Assembly: GCF_004681185.1 (NCBI RefSeq)
Contig: NZ_SRIF01000007.1
Coordinates: 49,726 to 113,725 of the forward strand
Direction: 5' to 3'
DNA: 64,000 nt
Source of the DNA: Haloarcula amylovorans
Lineage (GTDB): Archaea; Halobacteriota; Halobacteria; Halobacteriales; Haloarculaceae
Shown here: positions 45,096 to 55,251 of the stretch, one piece after another
Layout of the letters: the number at the start of each line of letters is the position of its first letter
Position numbering within the stretch: position 1 is the stretch's first letter
The notes under the pieces: generated by a model
Seen by the model: only the letters and a program-made list of their open reading frames with translations
Database searches by the model: none
What the model was told of the DNA's origin: nothing
Program-made: the position numbers and the translations under genes

Positions 45096-46259
45096 ATGGG
45101 AGTCAATGGCCCAATGGAAAGATTATCGGGAATTATCGCCCGGTGCGAATCAGACGGTAGAAGTATACGTCGAGTTGAGGCGGAACCGTTCGACCGAGAG
45201 ACATGGGATGAGTTGCAGATCACCATCGATGTCTCCGTATCACTCTGTACGACGGAGGGGACGAGCGACAATATATCGCCACGGACTGTGTCGATACAGG
45301 ACGACGGTGGGTTACAGGTCTCGGTTGCTCCGTCGGTCTTGCCGGAGATGTCCCAATATCTCCCCGAGGACGTCTCTGCAAACCGGGAGAGCGCACGAAT
45401 CGGCGAGGACGGGTCCGTTCTGATGACCTACACGCTCACGATGGGCGCGGGGTCGGAAACCTTGGCGACCTCAACTGCGGATATTCAGCAGTCTGAGTCA
45501 CAATCTATCCAAGAGACCAGCTCAGACCCTGACACGGCCGACTCGGCGGACTGTGAGAGTTCCGCGACTAACGATGCAGAAACAGACACACAGAGCCACA
45601 ACCACCGGGCTGCTGCATTGGCACACGAGGAAGAAACGTGCAGCCGAAAAGAAATCCAGCGCAAACTCAAGGCCGCGCGTAGCGAGGATCTTCCGCCCTA
45701 CGAGGACACCGAATACCTCCAGTGCCTTTACGAATCGTTCGACACGTTCGCGAAAATGGGTGAGGAACTAAAGATGGATGTCGCATCAGAGACGGTTCGT
45801 CGATACATGATTGACGCGGGTGTCCATGAGCCCTCAACCTACAATACTGAAACCGACGTGGAAGACCAATCAGCCGACGAAGAAGAGACGAATTCTGACG
45901 GGTCATCTGGGGCGGACTTCGACCCGACAGATGACGACACCGAGTCGGACTCAACGAGGGACGGGACCGTCGAGGCGGAAGACCCGATTGATACCGTCTC
46001 GAATAAACAGATCGTCGCAGACGGTATCGGTCTTCCTGACGATCTAACAATCGAAGAACTGGCTGACGCGATACAGTCGTCGATGACACTTTACGATGTC
46101 CAGCGGCAATTGGATCTCAGTCGAGATCGGGCGCAGGAACTGCTGAAACAGTTGAATCTGATCGATTTTGTTATGCAACGGGTCGCTGACAATCCGGAGA
46201 AGCAGGTCTCTCGCGAGAAGATAGCCGAGCGGATCCGTAGCAGCACTACCGGCAGCTGA
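45096..46259 (+). CDS. Acidic multi-HTH regulator-like protein
   Basis: From MGVNGPMERLSGIIARCESD it has 387 residues. A beta-rich N-terminal domain of about 110 residues (QITIDVSVSLCTTEGT, VSIQDDGGLQVSVAP) is followed by an acidic linker. An HTH-like central part follows (LPPYEDTEYLQCLYESFDTF, KMDVASETVRRYMIDAGVHE), then a second acidic linker and a C-terminal HTH-like segment (SMTLYDVQRQLDLSRDRAQE, REKIAERIRSS). I chose 45096 because the decayed paralogue at 59130-60246 starts at the matching position; the open frame reaches 44991. The family name is unknown to me. It sits immediately before the Rieske gene and its paralogue near glyA, so control of the betaine/C1 genes is plausible. Confidence 0.75.
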   Translation: MGVNGPMERLSGIIARCESDGRSIRRVEAEPFDRETWDELQITIDVSVSLCTTEGTSDNISPRTVSIQDDGGLQVSVAPSVLPEMSQYLPEDVSANRESARIGEDGSVLMTYTLTMGAGSETLATSTADIQQSESQSIQETSSDPDTADSADCESSATNDAETDTQSHNHRAAALAHEEETCSRKEIQRKLKAARSEDLPPYEDTEYLQCLYESFDTFAKMGEELKMDVASETVRRYMIDAGVHEPSTYNTETDVEDQSADEEETNSDGSSGADFDPTDDDTESDSTRDGTVEAEDPIDTVSNKQIVADGIGLPDDLTIEELADAIQSSMTLYDVQRQLDLSRDRAQELLKQLNLIDFVMQRVADNPEKQVSREKIAERIRSSTTGS

Positions 46260-46489
46260 TAATCTCTCTACTCACAGACCTTCGGCCACTGACTCTCCGT
46301 CAGATAGCAACACTGGCCTCTTGTATCCAATTTTCCGAACAGTAGTGAACAGGACTCGTAGAAACAAGTCACTAGTCGTTATTCTGTCGCATTTATATCG
46401 GTAGCCTCCCCGATATTCTGGCTAGTTTATATTGATGTTTATTATCACGGGTGAACCGTTTTCTATAATCGATGTAATGATGAGAGTGT

Positions 46490-47626
46490 ATGACACAGTG
46501 GGACGACTCCCAAGCGAAGGCGGTTAGCTCGGATATCACGGACAAATCGAACGCCCTCCCAGCCCGGTACTTCACCGATCCAGAGGTCTTTGAGATGGAG
46601 AAAGAGAAGATATTCGGCCAGTACTGGGTCTACGCCGGACACGCCAATTGCATCAAAGAGGCAGGGCAGTTCTTTACCCGGACGATCGGTAACCGACAGC
46701 TGATTATCGTCCGCGGACACGACGACGACGAGATCAAAGCGTTCGACAACGTCTGTGCCCACCGGGGCTCGAAGATGGTAGATGATACCCCGATGACTGA
46801 CCCTGGCAGCGCGCGTCGTATCAAGTGCCCGTACCACCTCTGGACGTACGACCTCGAAGGCGAACTCCAGAGCACGCCGAAGTCCTTCGAGGAAGCCGGC
46901 CTGAATCCAGACCTTGAGGACAACGAGGTTCAGGAGTTCGATTGCGAGAAGAACGCTCTGAACGACGTTCACGTCGATACTATCGGGCCGCTCATCTTTG
47001 TTAACCTGTCCGACGATCCGATGCCGCTGGCCGAGCAGGCTGGGGTAATGAAAGAGCGGTTGGATGATCTACCACTGGGAGAGTATGAGCATGCCAGCCG
47101 CATAGTCTCGGAAGTCGAATGCAACTGGAAAGTGTTCAGTAGCAACTACTCTGAATGTGACCACTGTCAGGCCAACCATCAGGACTGGATTAAAGGTATT
47201 TCGCTCAACGAGTCCGAGCTAGAAGTTAACGACTATCACTGGGTTCTTCACTACACCCACGCTCAGGACGTCGAGGACGAGATGCGGATTCACGACGAAC
47301 ACGAAGCCCAGTTCCACTACTTCTGGCCAAACTTTACGGTCAACATGTACGGTACTGCCGACGGCTACGGTACCTACATCATTGATCCAATCGATACCAA
47401 TCGGTTCCAACTCATTGCGGACTACTACTTCAAGGACTCGGACCTCTCAGAGGAAGAACGGGAGTTCATTCGGACGAGTAGACAGCTACAGGAAGAGGAC
47501 TTTGAACTAGTCGAACGACAGTGGGACGGACTCAAGACTGGCGCGCTCTCACAGGCACAACTCGGCCCCAATGAGCACACTGTCCACAAGTTACACCAGC
47601 TAGCACAGGAAGCTTACAACTCGTAA
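46490..47626 (+). CDS. Rieske non-heme iron oxygenase (glycine betaine demethylase GbcA type)
   Basis: Aromatic-ring-hydroxylating-type oxygenase; relatives GbcA, stachydrine demethylase and choline monooxygenase act on quaternary amines. The 378-residue protein has the Rieske cluster CAH (Cys89, His91) and CPYH (Cys113, His116), and the mononuclear iron region NYSECDHCQANHQD. GbcA removes a methyl group from glycine betaine as formaldehyde, giving dimethylglycine. The ferredoxin reductase partner (GbcB type) is not in the window. The next gene is a formaldehyde dehydrogenase, which supports a demethylase role. Choline or another betaine as substrate cannot be excluded. Confidence 0.85.
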   Translation: MTQWDDSQAKAVSSDITDKSNALPARYFTDPEVFEMEKEKIFGQYWVYAGHANCIKEAGQFFTRTIGNRQLIIVRGHDDDEIKAFDNVCAHRGSKMVDDTPMTDPGSARRIKCPYHLWTYDLEGELQSTPKSFEEAGLNPDLEDNEVQEFDCEKNALNDVHVDTIGPLIFVNLSDDPMPLAEQAGVMKERLDDLPLGEYEHASRIVSEVECNWKVFSSNYSECDHCQANHQDWIKGISLNESELEVNDYHWVLHYTHAQDVEDEMRIHDEHEAQFHYFWPNFTVNMYGTADGYGTYIIDPIDTNRFQLIADYYFKDSDLSEEEREFIRTSRQLQEEDFELVERQWDGLKTGALSQAQLGPNEHTVHKLHQLAQEAYNS

Positions 47627-47900
47627 TCAGACGGACTCCTCAGCTCCCCAGCTTTTGTCCCACAAACCGGTCGTACCCCCCTTTTCCGGTTTCGCACCGA
47701 GTTTTTTTGGATCGTCTCCCTCCACATGAACCTACCTGACGTTGAGATAAACATAGCCATTGAATCCAGTTCAATATGCAGTATTGTGTATGGAATTTCC
47801 CCTTCTTTCGATTCTCTCGATACATATCCTAAGTGATAGAATACAGTTGAGCAACAATTATATATGCCATCCAAGAGGACTTCAACTGGAGTCATTGAAC

Positions 47901-49064
47901 ATGTCAATGGATGCTGTCGTCTACAGAGGCGAACGAGAAGTAGCAGTAGAAGAAGTGGACGAACCGGGGATAGAACACCCCAACGATGTCGTGATAGATA
48001 TTACGACGACGTGTATCTGCGGATCCGACCTTCACATGTACGAAGGCCGGACAGCCGCAGAGCCGGGGATCGTCTTCGGGCACGAGAACATGGGTATCGT
48101 CACGGAAGTCGGAGATGCCGTCTCGGACCTGGAGGAAGGCGACCGCGTCGTCGCGCCGTTCAACGTCGCCTGCGGGTTCTGTGAGAACTGCGAGGACGGC
48201 TACACCGGATTCTGTACGAATGTCAATCCGGGCTTCGCCGGCGGTGCGTACGGCTACGTCGCGATGGGGCCCTATAAAGGCGGACAGGCAGAGCAACTCC
48301 GCATCCCCTATGCTGATTTCAACGCGTTGAAACTACCGGAGGGCGACGAACACGAGGACTCGTTCGCGTTGCTCGCGGACATCTTCCCGACCGGCTGGCA
48401 CGGCACGGAGCTCGCTAATCTCCAGTCCGGCGAATCAGTCGCCATCTACGGTGCCGGTCCGGTTGGTTTGATGGCCGCCTATAGCGCCAAACTCAAGGGT
48501 GCCGCGGAGATCTACGTCGTTGATCGTGTTCCGAGTCGCCTCGAATTGGCTGAGGAGCACTGTGACGCCACCGCGATTAACTTCGAGGAAGGTGATCCGG
48601 TCGAGCAGATTAAGGATATCCACGGTGGTGGCGTCGACAAGGGTGTCGACGCTGTTGGTTATCAGGCTATCGACCCGGGCAAGGAGGGCGACGGAGCCTA
48701 TGATCCCGCGCGTGAGAACCCCGCTGTCGTCATCAATAACCTCATTCGAACGGTCCGACCAACGGGTGAACTCGGTATTCCGGGCCTCTACGTTCCGGAA
48801 GATCCCGGAGCACCCGACGATATGGCTGCAGAGGGACGTCTCGGTATCGACTTCGGTCTCCTCTTCGAGAAAGGACAGGCGCTCGGCACGGGCCAGTGTA
48901 ATGTCAAGGAGTACAACCGTGAACTTCGCAACATGATTATCGAAGGCCGCGCAGACCCGAGCTGGGTCGTCTCGCACCGCGTCGATCTGGAGCAGGCCCC
49001 CGAGATGTATGAGAAATTTGACGAGCGCGAAGAGGGCGTCACTAAGGTCCTGCTAGAACCCTGA
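47901..49064 (+). CDS. fdhA: Zinc-dependent glutathione-independent formaldehyde dehydrogenase
   Basis: Medium-chain zinc alcohol dehydrogenase, NAD-linked, formaldehyde to formate. From MSMDAVVYRGEREVAV the protein has 387 residues with catalytic-zinc residues in CICGSDLHMYEGR and GHENMG. The family stretch is PFNVACGFCENCEDGYTGFC (structural zinc Cys), then NVNPGFAGGAYGYV, GGQAEQLRIPYADFN and the cofactor motif GAGPVG. These match the Pseudomonas formaldehyde dehydrogenase subgroup rather than ordinary alcohol dehydrogenases. A frame open to 47760 is ignored. It would detoxify formaldehyde made by the Rieske enzyme, passing formate to the formate dehydrogenase operon. Confidence 0.9.
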   Translation: MSMDAVVYRGEREVAVEEVDEPGIEHPNDVVIDITTTCICGSDLHMYEGRTAAEPGIVFGHENMGIVTEVGDAVSDLEEGDRVVAPFNVACGFCENCEDGYTGFCTNVNPGFAGGAYGYVAMGPYKGGQAEQLRIPYADFNALKLPEGDEHEDSFALLADIFPTGWHGTELANLQSGESVAIYGAGPVGLMAAYSAKLKGAAEIYVVDRVPSRLELAEEHCDATAINFEEGDPVEQIKDIHGGGVDKGVDAVGYQAIDPGKEGDGAYDPARENPAVVINNLIRTVRPTGELGIPGLYVPEDPGAPDDMAAEGRLGIDFGLLFEKGQALGTGQCNVKEYNRELRNMIIEGRADPSWVVSHRVDLEQAPEMYEKFDEREEGVTKVLLEP

Positions 49065-49133
49065 CCACCGTATGATCTGACTACCTCCTGTTTTTGCGAT
49101 ACAGCTTTGTGGATCGGCTTATTACACACAAGT

Positions 49134-49286
49134 ATGTGTCAATACTGTAGTTTCAAGTTTCACGACGGCTGGACGCAATTGTTAGACTACGACGACGTCT
49201 ATCAGACGACCAGTAGCAACGGGACGGAATCGACTTACGGGTTCCACGAGACCTACGATGAACTCCGAGAAAAGACTCAGATATGA
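49134..49286 (+). CDS. Small CxxC protein (50 aa)
   Basis: Frame MCQYCSFKFHDGWTQLLDYD ending YDELREKTQI before TGA at 49284. The CxxC near the start suggests half of a zinc-binding site. It lies 69 bp after the formaldehyde dehydrogenase and converges on cobW with 10 bp between stops. Composition is haloarchaeal. The function is unknown and the call is tentative because of its length. Confidence 0.4.
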   Translation: MCQYCSFKFHDGWTQLLDYDDVYQTTSSNGTESTYGFHETYDELREKTQI

Positions 49287-49296
49287 GTTGACGTGA

Positions 49297-50418
49297 CTAA
49301 GCTGAGCCCCGGGGGAACGGGTCATCGTACTCGGCAGGTTGTCCGTCCGATGCCGCCAAACACTCGTCAAGTTCTGCGGTCAGAACGTCCACATCGAAGT
49401 CTCGGCCGATAAATACGAGTCGTGTCGCTGGGCTCTCATCCCCCCACTCACCGATTGGCCCCGCCTGGATCGACGGACCGGCCTGGCTCATTCCGATAAC
49501 CGTCTCCGGCCGACTGGCTACCCAAGCGAAGCCTTTCGCGCGTATGATTTCGCCGTTCCAGTCGTCAAGCCACGCATCGAACTGCTCGGGATGGAAGGGG
49601 CGCTCGCGTCGATAGACGAAGGACTCAACTCCGTGTGCCTCGGCCGCCGAGCGCGCCTCATCATGTTCATGTCCGTGCTCCGTACCGCTCTCTGATTCGG
49701 AGTCTCTAGTCAGGGCTTGTTTCCAGCCTTGCTGTCGTTGTGCCTCGTCGAAATCAAAGAGCTGAGTGTCGAGAACGGTATCGGGGTCGACGTTGCTATA
49801 TGTCGTTCTGTAAATCGATGCCCGGGGCTGCAGTTCGCGCACTGCGGCTTCTATAGCGGCCAGCGCATCATCGGGAACCATGTCGCATTTATTCAGTAAT
49901 AATACCTCACAGAATTCGATCTGATCGACTAACACCTCTGTCAGCGGCCGCTCAGGGTTGGGCGCAGCATCTGGAAGCGACTCTTCGGAGTCGAACGCTT
50001 TCCAGAACCCATATGCGTCGATGACTGAGACCGTCGTATCAAGTCGGAACGTGTCTGGAAGGTTGTCGTCTTCTGTCCCCGACGTGAGCGCCTTGGCGAT
50101 GGGAATCGGTTCGCTGATACCCGATGCCTCAACGACGAGATAATCGAACGAGCGCTCCTTTGCCAGACGCGTCGCTTGGGTAACGAGGTCGTCTTGGAGC
50201 TGACAGCAGATACACCCGTTCGAGAGGTCGACGACGGCCTCGTCCGCTTTGTCGGCGACCAACTCGGCATCGACGTTGATTTCACCCATGTCGTTGACGA
50301 TGACGGCGATTCGTCTGTCTCCAGGTTTTTCCAGCAATCGGTTGACAAGCGTCGTCTTACCTGCACCTAACGGTCCGCTGAGAATGGTAATGGGAATCTC
50401 AGATGTCGATGTATCCAT
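49297..50418 (-). CDS. CobW-family GTPase (metal chaperone)
   Basis: G3E GTPase that delivers metals, often zinc, to client enzymes. From MDTSTSEIPITILSGPLGAG the protein has 373 residues with the P-loop GPLGAGKT, metal motif NGCICCQLQ, VEASGISEP, NKCDM (G4) and a histidine-rich linker EHGHEHDEARSAAEAHG. Alternative ATGs at 50445 and 50484 lengthen the N-terminus without family support. It is convergent with the zinc-dependent formaldehyde dehydrogenase, which could be a client. CobW genes near folE paralogues in bacteria respond to zinc shortage, and a folE relic lies 8 kb away; the link here is speculative. Confidence 0.88.
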   Translation of the reverse strand: MDTSTSEIPITILSGPLGAGKTTLVNRLLEKPGDRRIAVIVNDMGEINVDAELVADKADEAVVDLSNGCICCQLQDDLVTQATRLAKERSFDYLVVEASGISEPIPIAKALTSGTEDDNLPDTFRLDTTVSVIDAYGFWKAFDSEESLPDAAPNPERPLTEVLVDQIEFCEVLLLNKCDMVPDDALAAIEAAVRELQPRASIYRTTYSNVDPDTVLDTQLFDFDEAQRQQGWKQALTRDSESESGTEHGHEHDEARSAAEAHGVESFVYRRERPFHPEQFDAWLDDWNGEIIRAKGFAWVASRPETVIGMSQAGPSIQAGPIGEWGDESPATRLVFIGRDFDVDVLTAELDECLAASDGQPAEYDDPFPRGSA

Positions 50419-50574
50419 ACCGTATGGCAACTCGTGACGAATCATAATGAAACCCTCGGCGACTAGTATGGAGTACTGCAACATCGTTAGAAATCCAAGC
50501 CATAAAGAAATATAAGACAGAATCTGGTAGTGTTTAGGTTGGCTCTCGTGCGTAAGAGATCAGCGGATCTCTTG

Positions 50575-50945
50575 GTTTGGTCGATACAGACTATATGACG
50601 TCCATTTCCGGCCGCTTTTTTAGCTCCTCATGGAACGTTTCTTGCTCATCAGCATCAGATTCAGCGGCTGTATGGTGAGGTTTTGATAGCACAATCCCGC
50701 TTCTTTGAGCAACCGCCGACAGATCGGTATTGAGTACTCGACATTGCACGTCTCGTCAAGAGACTGCTGGACGAGCGCCGTCATCCATGCCGACGCCCCA
50801 AAGACAACTTTCTCGGGAGATTCGTGGACTATTTCTTCGAATATTTTTGACGGATCCCTGAGAGTTTCTCATTTTCATAGATCCGTGAGTATCAGTATCT
50901 GCTGTTCGGTGAACTCGTCCCTAAATAAAGACTGCAGTCAAGCGA
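50575..50945 (-). pseudogene. IS630-family transposase fragment
   Basis: Minus-strand pieces RDEFTEQQILIL (about 50920), KVVFGASAWMTALVQQSLDE, TCNVEYSIPICRRLLKEAGL and CYQNLTIQPLN match the HTH part of IS630-type transposases (a variant winged helix with L(L/M)KEAGLSYQ). Stops and the missing catalytic domain show it is a scar. No ends were found. Confidence 0.65.
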
Positions 50946-52106
50946 ACGTTTGCAGAGCTGTAACTACACCATAGCTGCAGGGTCCTGACAGGCAGAGAGA
51001 TAGAAGCCACGCTAGCGCCGTGTTGCGCATCTTTAGGAGGGTTACCGGTGCGGTCCAGCCATATACCCACTCCCGATAATTGCACTGACAATTATCTCGT
51101 TGAATGAGATAGGAACCCAAGGAAGATCTCTGTCTAGGCGATAATGAAGGGACAAGGGCTGCGATGGAGCGCTTCGGACCCAGTGCAGAGTAATCTTGCG
51201 AGAGCGTCTTTATCATCCGCGGCGTGCCTGTCCATGATCCAGTTAATAGCCCGACTCCGCCAAGCGCCAGTACACAGCCATCAGAATTGTCCACCCGTTC
51301 AGCAGCGATAGTAGCGAACCCACGGCAATCCCGACCTGGATCGCATGGGCTGAGAACGCTACGAGACAGCCGAGGAAACGACCTCGGTGTCTACCGCTGA
51401 TATTGCGTGCGTCCGCCTGATAGTGAATCCGCTAACGCCAGCGATGAGGAACTAAACAGTCCCCTGGCTGGAAGAAGAAAGTGCACTCTGAGGGCTAATC
51501 AATAACTGTAGCACCATCGCGAGAGAGCGGCTTTCACCAGGCGGACCGAACATTTTGAACTGCATGGTGACAATGATCAAAACTGTTATGATCCCGAGTG
51601 CACTGACTACGATATCAGTCGAGATCCGGTGGGCGGTCAGTGCCCTGCAGTAACGTAAGTAGTGCTGCCGCCGACGAAAGGAATCAAGAGCCAGAGAGTG
51701 ACGATTTGCTGGTAAATCTTCCCATGCCGGCACGCCGCCAAGGGCCAGTCCGACACTGGTCACTGCCCCGGTGACAGTGAATGGACGCGATGGGATAGCC
51801 GGTAAAGATTACTACTGCGACGAGTAGTGTAGCGGTGAATAGGCCGATAAACCGCGAGCGGCGACAGAGTGACACCAGTGATCAGGCCGCTACCGACAGT
51901 TTCGTAGACACGGGTTCTCTGCAAGACGGCGCCGGCGAATCCTAGCAAGCCAACGCAAACCCCTCACGCATCACCGAGATCGCGTTTGCGCCAACTGCTG
52001 GCGCAAATGGCGTCAATCCACTTGATTCGGCCCCAATCGTCCACGCCATGAACAGACTCCCAAACACTGCAAAGAGTAGCGTCGCTACTGCTGTCAGCGC
52101 TAACAT
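50946..52106 (-). pseudogene. PiT-type inorganic phosphate permease relic
   Basis: Minus-strand start MLALTAVATLLFAVFGSLFM at 52106, then SSGLTPFAPAVGANAISVMR (the PiT GANAI signature), a stop, LGFAGAVLQRTRVYETVGSG, FTGYPIASI, TSVGLALGGVPAW, TMQFKMFGPPGESRSLAMV and, near the end, YSALGPKRSIAALVPSL and NTALAWLLSL. The pieces occupy all three frames in the right order along the full gene length. The conserved GANA segment marks the Pho4/PiT family. Nonfunctional. Confidence 0.8.
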
Positions 52107-53611
52107 GTAGTCAAACAACGACTGGCATTCAAAAATCGGTTCGCCTTTATTTCCGGTTTAAAAGCGAATATATGCCAGACAGTTTCTCGATCACCCGTGA
52201 TTCGAATATACACTCTCTTGATGTTTTGTGGATGAATTTTATAGGATGTTTCGGAGGAACGTCTGCATATCAATGAGTAATCAGACATCCCACGATGGAG
52301 AGAGCCTACGATGAAGAACATAGTTATCGATATACAGCCAGTAGGAGGGTTTCGGGCCAAAAATCGATTCCAGAAGATTCTGGGTAACAGCTTCAGTGCC
52401 GCCCGAACAAAGTACTTGCCAGTTCAAAACATAACCCTATAGCTAGATGTCATTTCGAAGGAGGTGAGGTCGAAAGGCAATAGCGGTCCCGACCGGTATA
52501 CTGAGTGGAATTAGATTACCGAGTTAACTATCAGATAGAGGTGGTTCCAGATATATTCACATTCTACTGTGCAATCGTCATACTTGCCAGCTACAACGCC
52601 GGTCAATTGAGTGGGTCCCCCTCATAGGAATAGAAGGTCAGGTGCGCGTCGAACCAGCGACTTCCAAGACCAGTCCATCGGGTCAAGCCCGAGTCTTCCA
52701 GATACAAACCACGTCATCATAGTCCTACTGACAATAGAGCGAATATACCACGTAGCCGACCAGCAGTTCTGGGTTGAGGTCAAGTAGACCTCCGTTTTAC
52801 GGCTGGTATCAAATGATGCATCAGTAATCGGTGCAGCAGCTCACAGCGACATCAGCGTCGCCACGCGCCCAAGTGCGCATTGAGAGGGGGTGATTAGACG
52901 GTGGCTCATCTGTAGGAATTAACTACGCGAAATTTGCAGTTACCAAACAGAGTCGCTTTATTCACGGATGATAGCAGTCAGATACGTGGTGAACACGGGC
53001 GAAACTATGCAGCTGGGCTGTCACAGCTTTGTGAGGGTGAGACACTAGAGTCCACAGTACTTGCTACCATCTGCGATTAGACACCGAGCGCTTTCCAAGA
53101 GATATAACGTATCTCCACTCATGAAATAACACGAGTACATGCATTATCTCCATTTGTTTGACTTACCGGGAGACGGAACGGGTGCAGAAATGAGCTTGCA
53201 CAACTGTAGTGACGCTCTCATCGAACTGCTTGAGGAACTCAGGGAGGGCACGAGTACGTCCTTGTCGGCGGCTACGCTGTATCAGCATTTAACGCGCGCT
53301 TCTCAACCATCAGGAGAGTGGTGGAACTACCGGCTCTACCACGAACGACTTCGCTGGAGTGATGTATCGCACATTACATCAATAAATTCTCAAACCGGCA
53401 TGGGATTTACAAATCCTCGTATTGGTCCAAAGCTAGGTGGATGAGAGTGTCCACGCGGATCATTCAGCGTCGTGCTCGAGAATACTGACTACCCTGGCTC
53501 GTCACGACTTGAGCGGTCGGCTCGACTACCATACCCGGAACCACATCGAAAAGTGGTACCAAACCGTCACCGTGCCACTCAACAAAGGTTGTCACGAGGA
53601 GTGCTGCCTCA
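52107..53611. other. 1.5-kb degenerate stretch without a supported gene
   Basis: No coherent coding frame with haloarchaeal bias. A plus-strand frame at 53139-53444 (MHYLHLFDLPGDGTGAEMS) is unrecognised. Around 53510-53600 the segment HTRNHIEKWYQTVTVPLN resembles part of an IS6-type transposase, at low confidence. The stretch appears to be accumulated decay. Confidence 0.45.
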
Positions 53612-53938
53612 CTACCGTGCGTTGAGAGGGTCACTGGCGGCCGTAGTTGGTTGTTGAGCGGTCTTGGACGTATCTGGCGGTGTGCGCTCGTCGACGTTAA
53701 GAAACACACGCGAACTAATCTCAGCATCGAAGCCGACGACGGTAAGCTGATCCGTCGTCGCGAACCCTGGTGGCTTGATATCGAACGCGACCGTGTCGAG
53801 GGCTGTCATCGGTACTCCCTCTCCAGGTTTCGCTAGAGTGTTTCCGTCAAGGACGCTATCCAGCGCAGCTTCAATCTCCTCGAGTCGCTCTTCATGCTCG
53901 TCGAGACGTGCCTCCTGTTCGAGATCGACGCTGGACAC
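53612..53938 (-). CDS. Acidic hypothetical protein (108 aa)
   Basis: Starts MSSVDLEQEARLDEHEERLE with an N-terminal coiled-coil-like helix (EARLDEHEERLEEIEAALDS), then a region TALDTVAFDIKPPGFATTDQ and FDAEISSRVFLNVDERTPPD. Composition and codon use are haloarchaeal. It is divergent from the decayed orc1 at 53940 and starts at its very edge, so it may be a remnant of the second origin's neighbourhood. Not recognised. Confidence 0.45.
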   Translation of the reverse strand: MSSVDLEQEARLDEHEERLEEIEAALDSVLDGNTLAKPGEGVPMTALDTVAFDIKPPGFATTDQLTVVGFDAEISSRVFLNVDERTPPDTSKTAQQPTTAASDPLNAR

Positions 53939-53939
53939 G

Positions 53940-54570
53940 CTGCAAGGAGGGGATCCTCTACGCTACGGAAAGAACGGTGTCAGAAAAACGGCCGCGACCC
54001 GGTATCCGCTCCAAACGTTGGGACGAGGCGCCGCAGACGTCGAAGATCCGAGTTACACACTGTCGAAATCAACTACGACGGACTCAACTCAAGCTATCAG
54101 GCCGTAGTTGCGCTCGTCAGCAAACTTCGGGGCCCGGCGAATTAGATCTCGAACACCGGTTATCCACAGGCGTCGGTCTACCTGTTCTACGAACTGAATC
54201 AGGTCGGCGGAACCGATCTGATAGTTCTCGACGAGATCGGCTACATTCAGACAATTCGCTTTTATAAATGAACTCGCGCGCAGGTTCGAACGGTGACGTA
54301 ACCGACACCAAACTGGGCATCATTGGTATCTTGAACGACCGCAACTTCCGAAACCAGCTCTCCTTGGAGATCCGTTATAGTCTCTGGGAAAAGGAGGTGT
54401 CCTTCTCCGCATACGACGCTAGCGAACTGAACCTTGTCCTTTATCAGTACAAACAGGTTGTGTTTCAGGACGGTATACTCGGCGGCGGCATAACGTCTCC
54501 ACGCTGGGCGGACGACCGCAAGGAACGGGGTGACGCCTGCATTTCCGGTTACTCTCCAGACCCACTGTTT
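53940..54570 (+). pseudogene. Second Orc1/Cdc6 relic
   Basis: Plus-strand pieces in shifting frames: LRYGKNGVRKTAATRYPLQT (Walker A with GKNGVRKT instead of GKTGxGKT), ELHTVEINYDGLNSSYQAVV, ALVSKLRGP, VGGTDLIVLDEIGYIQ (Walker B), then SRAGSNGDVTDTKLGIIGIL and NDRNFRNQLSLEIRYSLWEK, FSAYDASELNLVLYQYKQVV, FQDGILGGG. This is the AAA+ part of an origin-binding protein distinct from the intact orc1 at 754-2028. The C-terminal winged helix is missing. It is inactive. Confidence 0.8.
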
Positions 54571-54746
54571 ATATACTTCCCCTGGGCCCATATTTATACC
54601 TCAATTCATACAAAATATAAAATTTATCTAAGTATGAACTTCGAATCGGTCTCCGTCCAGGAAATACGGACGACTACTCCCGGTGGGCAGCCATCTTCCT
54701 AACACTTTATGAAATCTATTTTTCATATCTATAGAGATAGTATTAA

Positions 54747-55182
54747 ATGATATATTTTACCACGGTCGACGATATCGTCATACGCGTTTTCGGGGCAGGC
54801 AGCGACTAGCACGTCGAAGAATTGGCCGTCGATACCGCTGTCATGGTCACAGCGGTCTGTTCAACGGGACTCTCGGCGGTCAAGCCACTCGTAACCGTCA
54901 CTCGTTACGGGGAGACCGCGTACTACGTCGCGTGCGACGCTGAAGGGACCAAGCGACTCATCTCGGCCGTCGATGAGTCCGGCAAGGTGACCGCGGCGAC
55001 CCCAACGCCGTCGTCGATCACGATCCGGACACGACCCGGCTTCCCCTTCCGTCGGGGCTTTTGCTGGCTACCGGTGTCGGGAAGTTCTCGCTCGCTGCAG
55101 CTGGCTACGGCCCGCCAACCCCGACGACTACGAGGCAGCGACCGAAGACATTGACGCTGACGCGGACGTCGGTAACTGACCT
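54747..55182 (+). pseudogene. N-terminal relic of a second NuoF-like subunit
   Basis: Starts at ATG 54747 (MIYFTTVDDIVIRVFGAGSD), hits a stop, continues CSTGLSAVKPLVTVTRYGET and GTKRLISAVDESGK, then frameshifts to LLATGVGKFSLAAAGYG and EAATEDIDADADVGN. These parallel the first 150 residues of the intact NuoF-like protein at 35242-36732 (TTGVQAIEPLVMVTHSGRTA). The FMN and NADH domains are missing. Confidence 0.7.
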
Positions 55183-55251
55183 CACCACCTGTTCCGGGGC
55201 GACTGCCACGAACACATCGTTAATGAACGACGACGTCGTAGTGATAACACG

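Noticed and set aside
54268-54702. 144-aa open frame as an independent gene
   Set aside because: Its first 90 residues match Orc1/Cdc6 (DTKLGIIGI, FSAYDASEL), so it is one piece of the orc1 relic.
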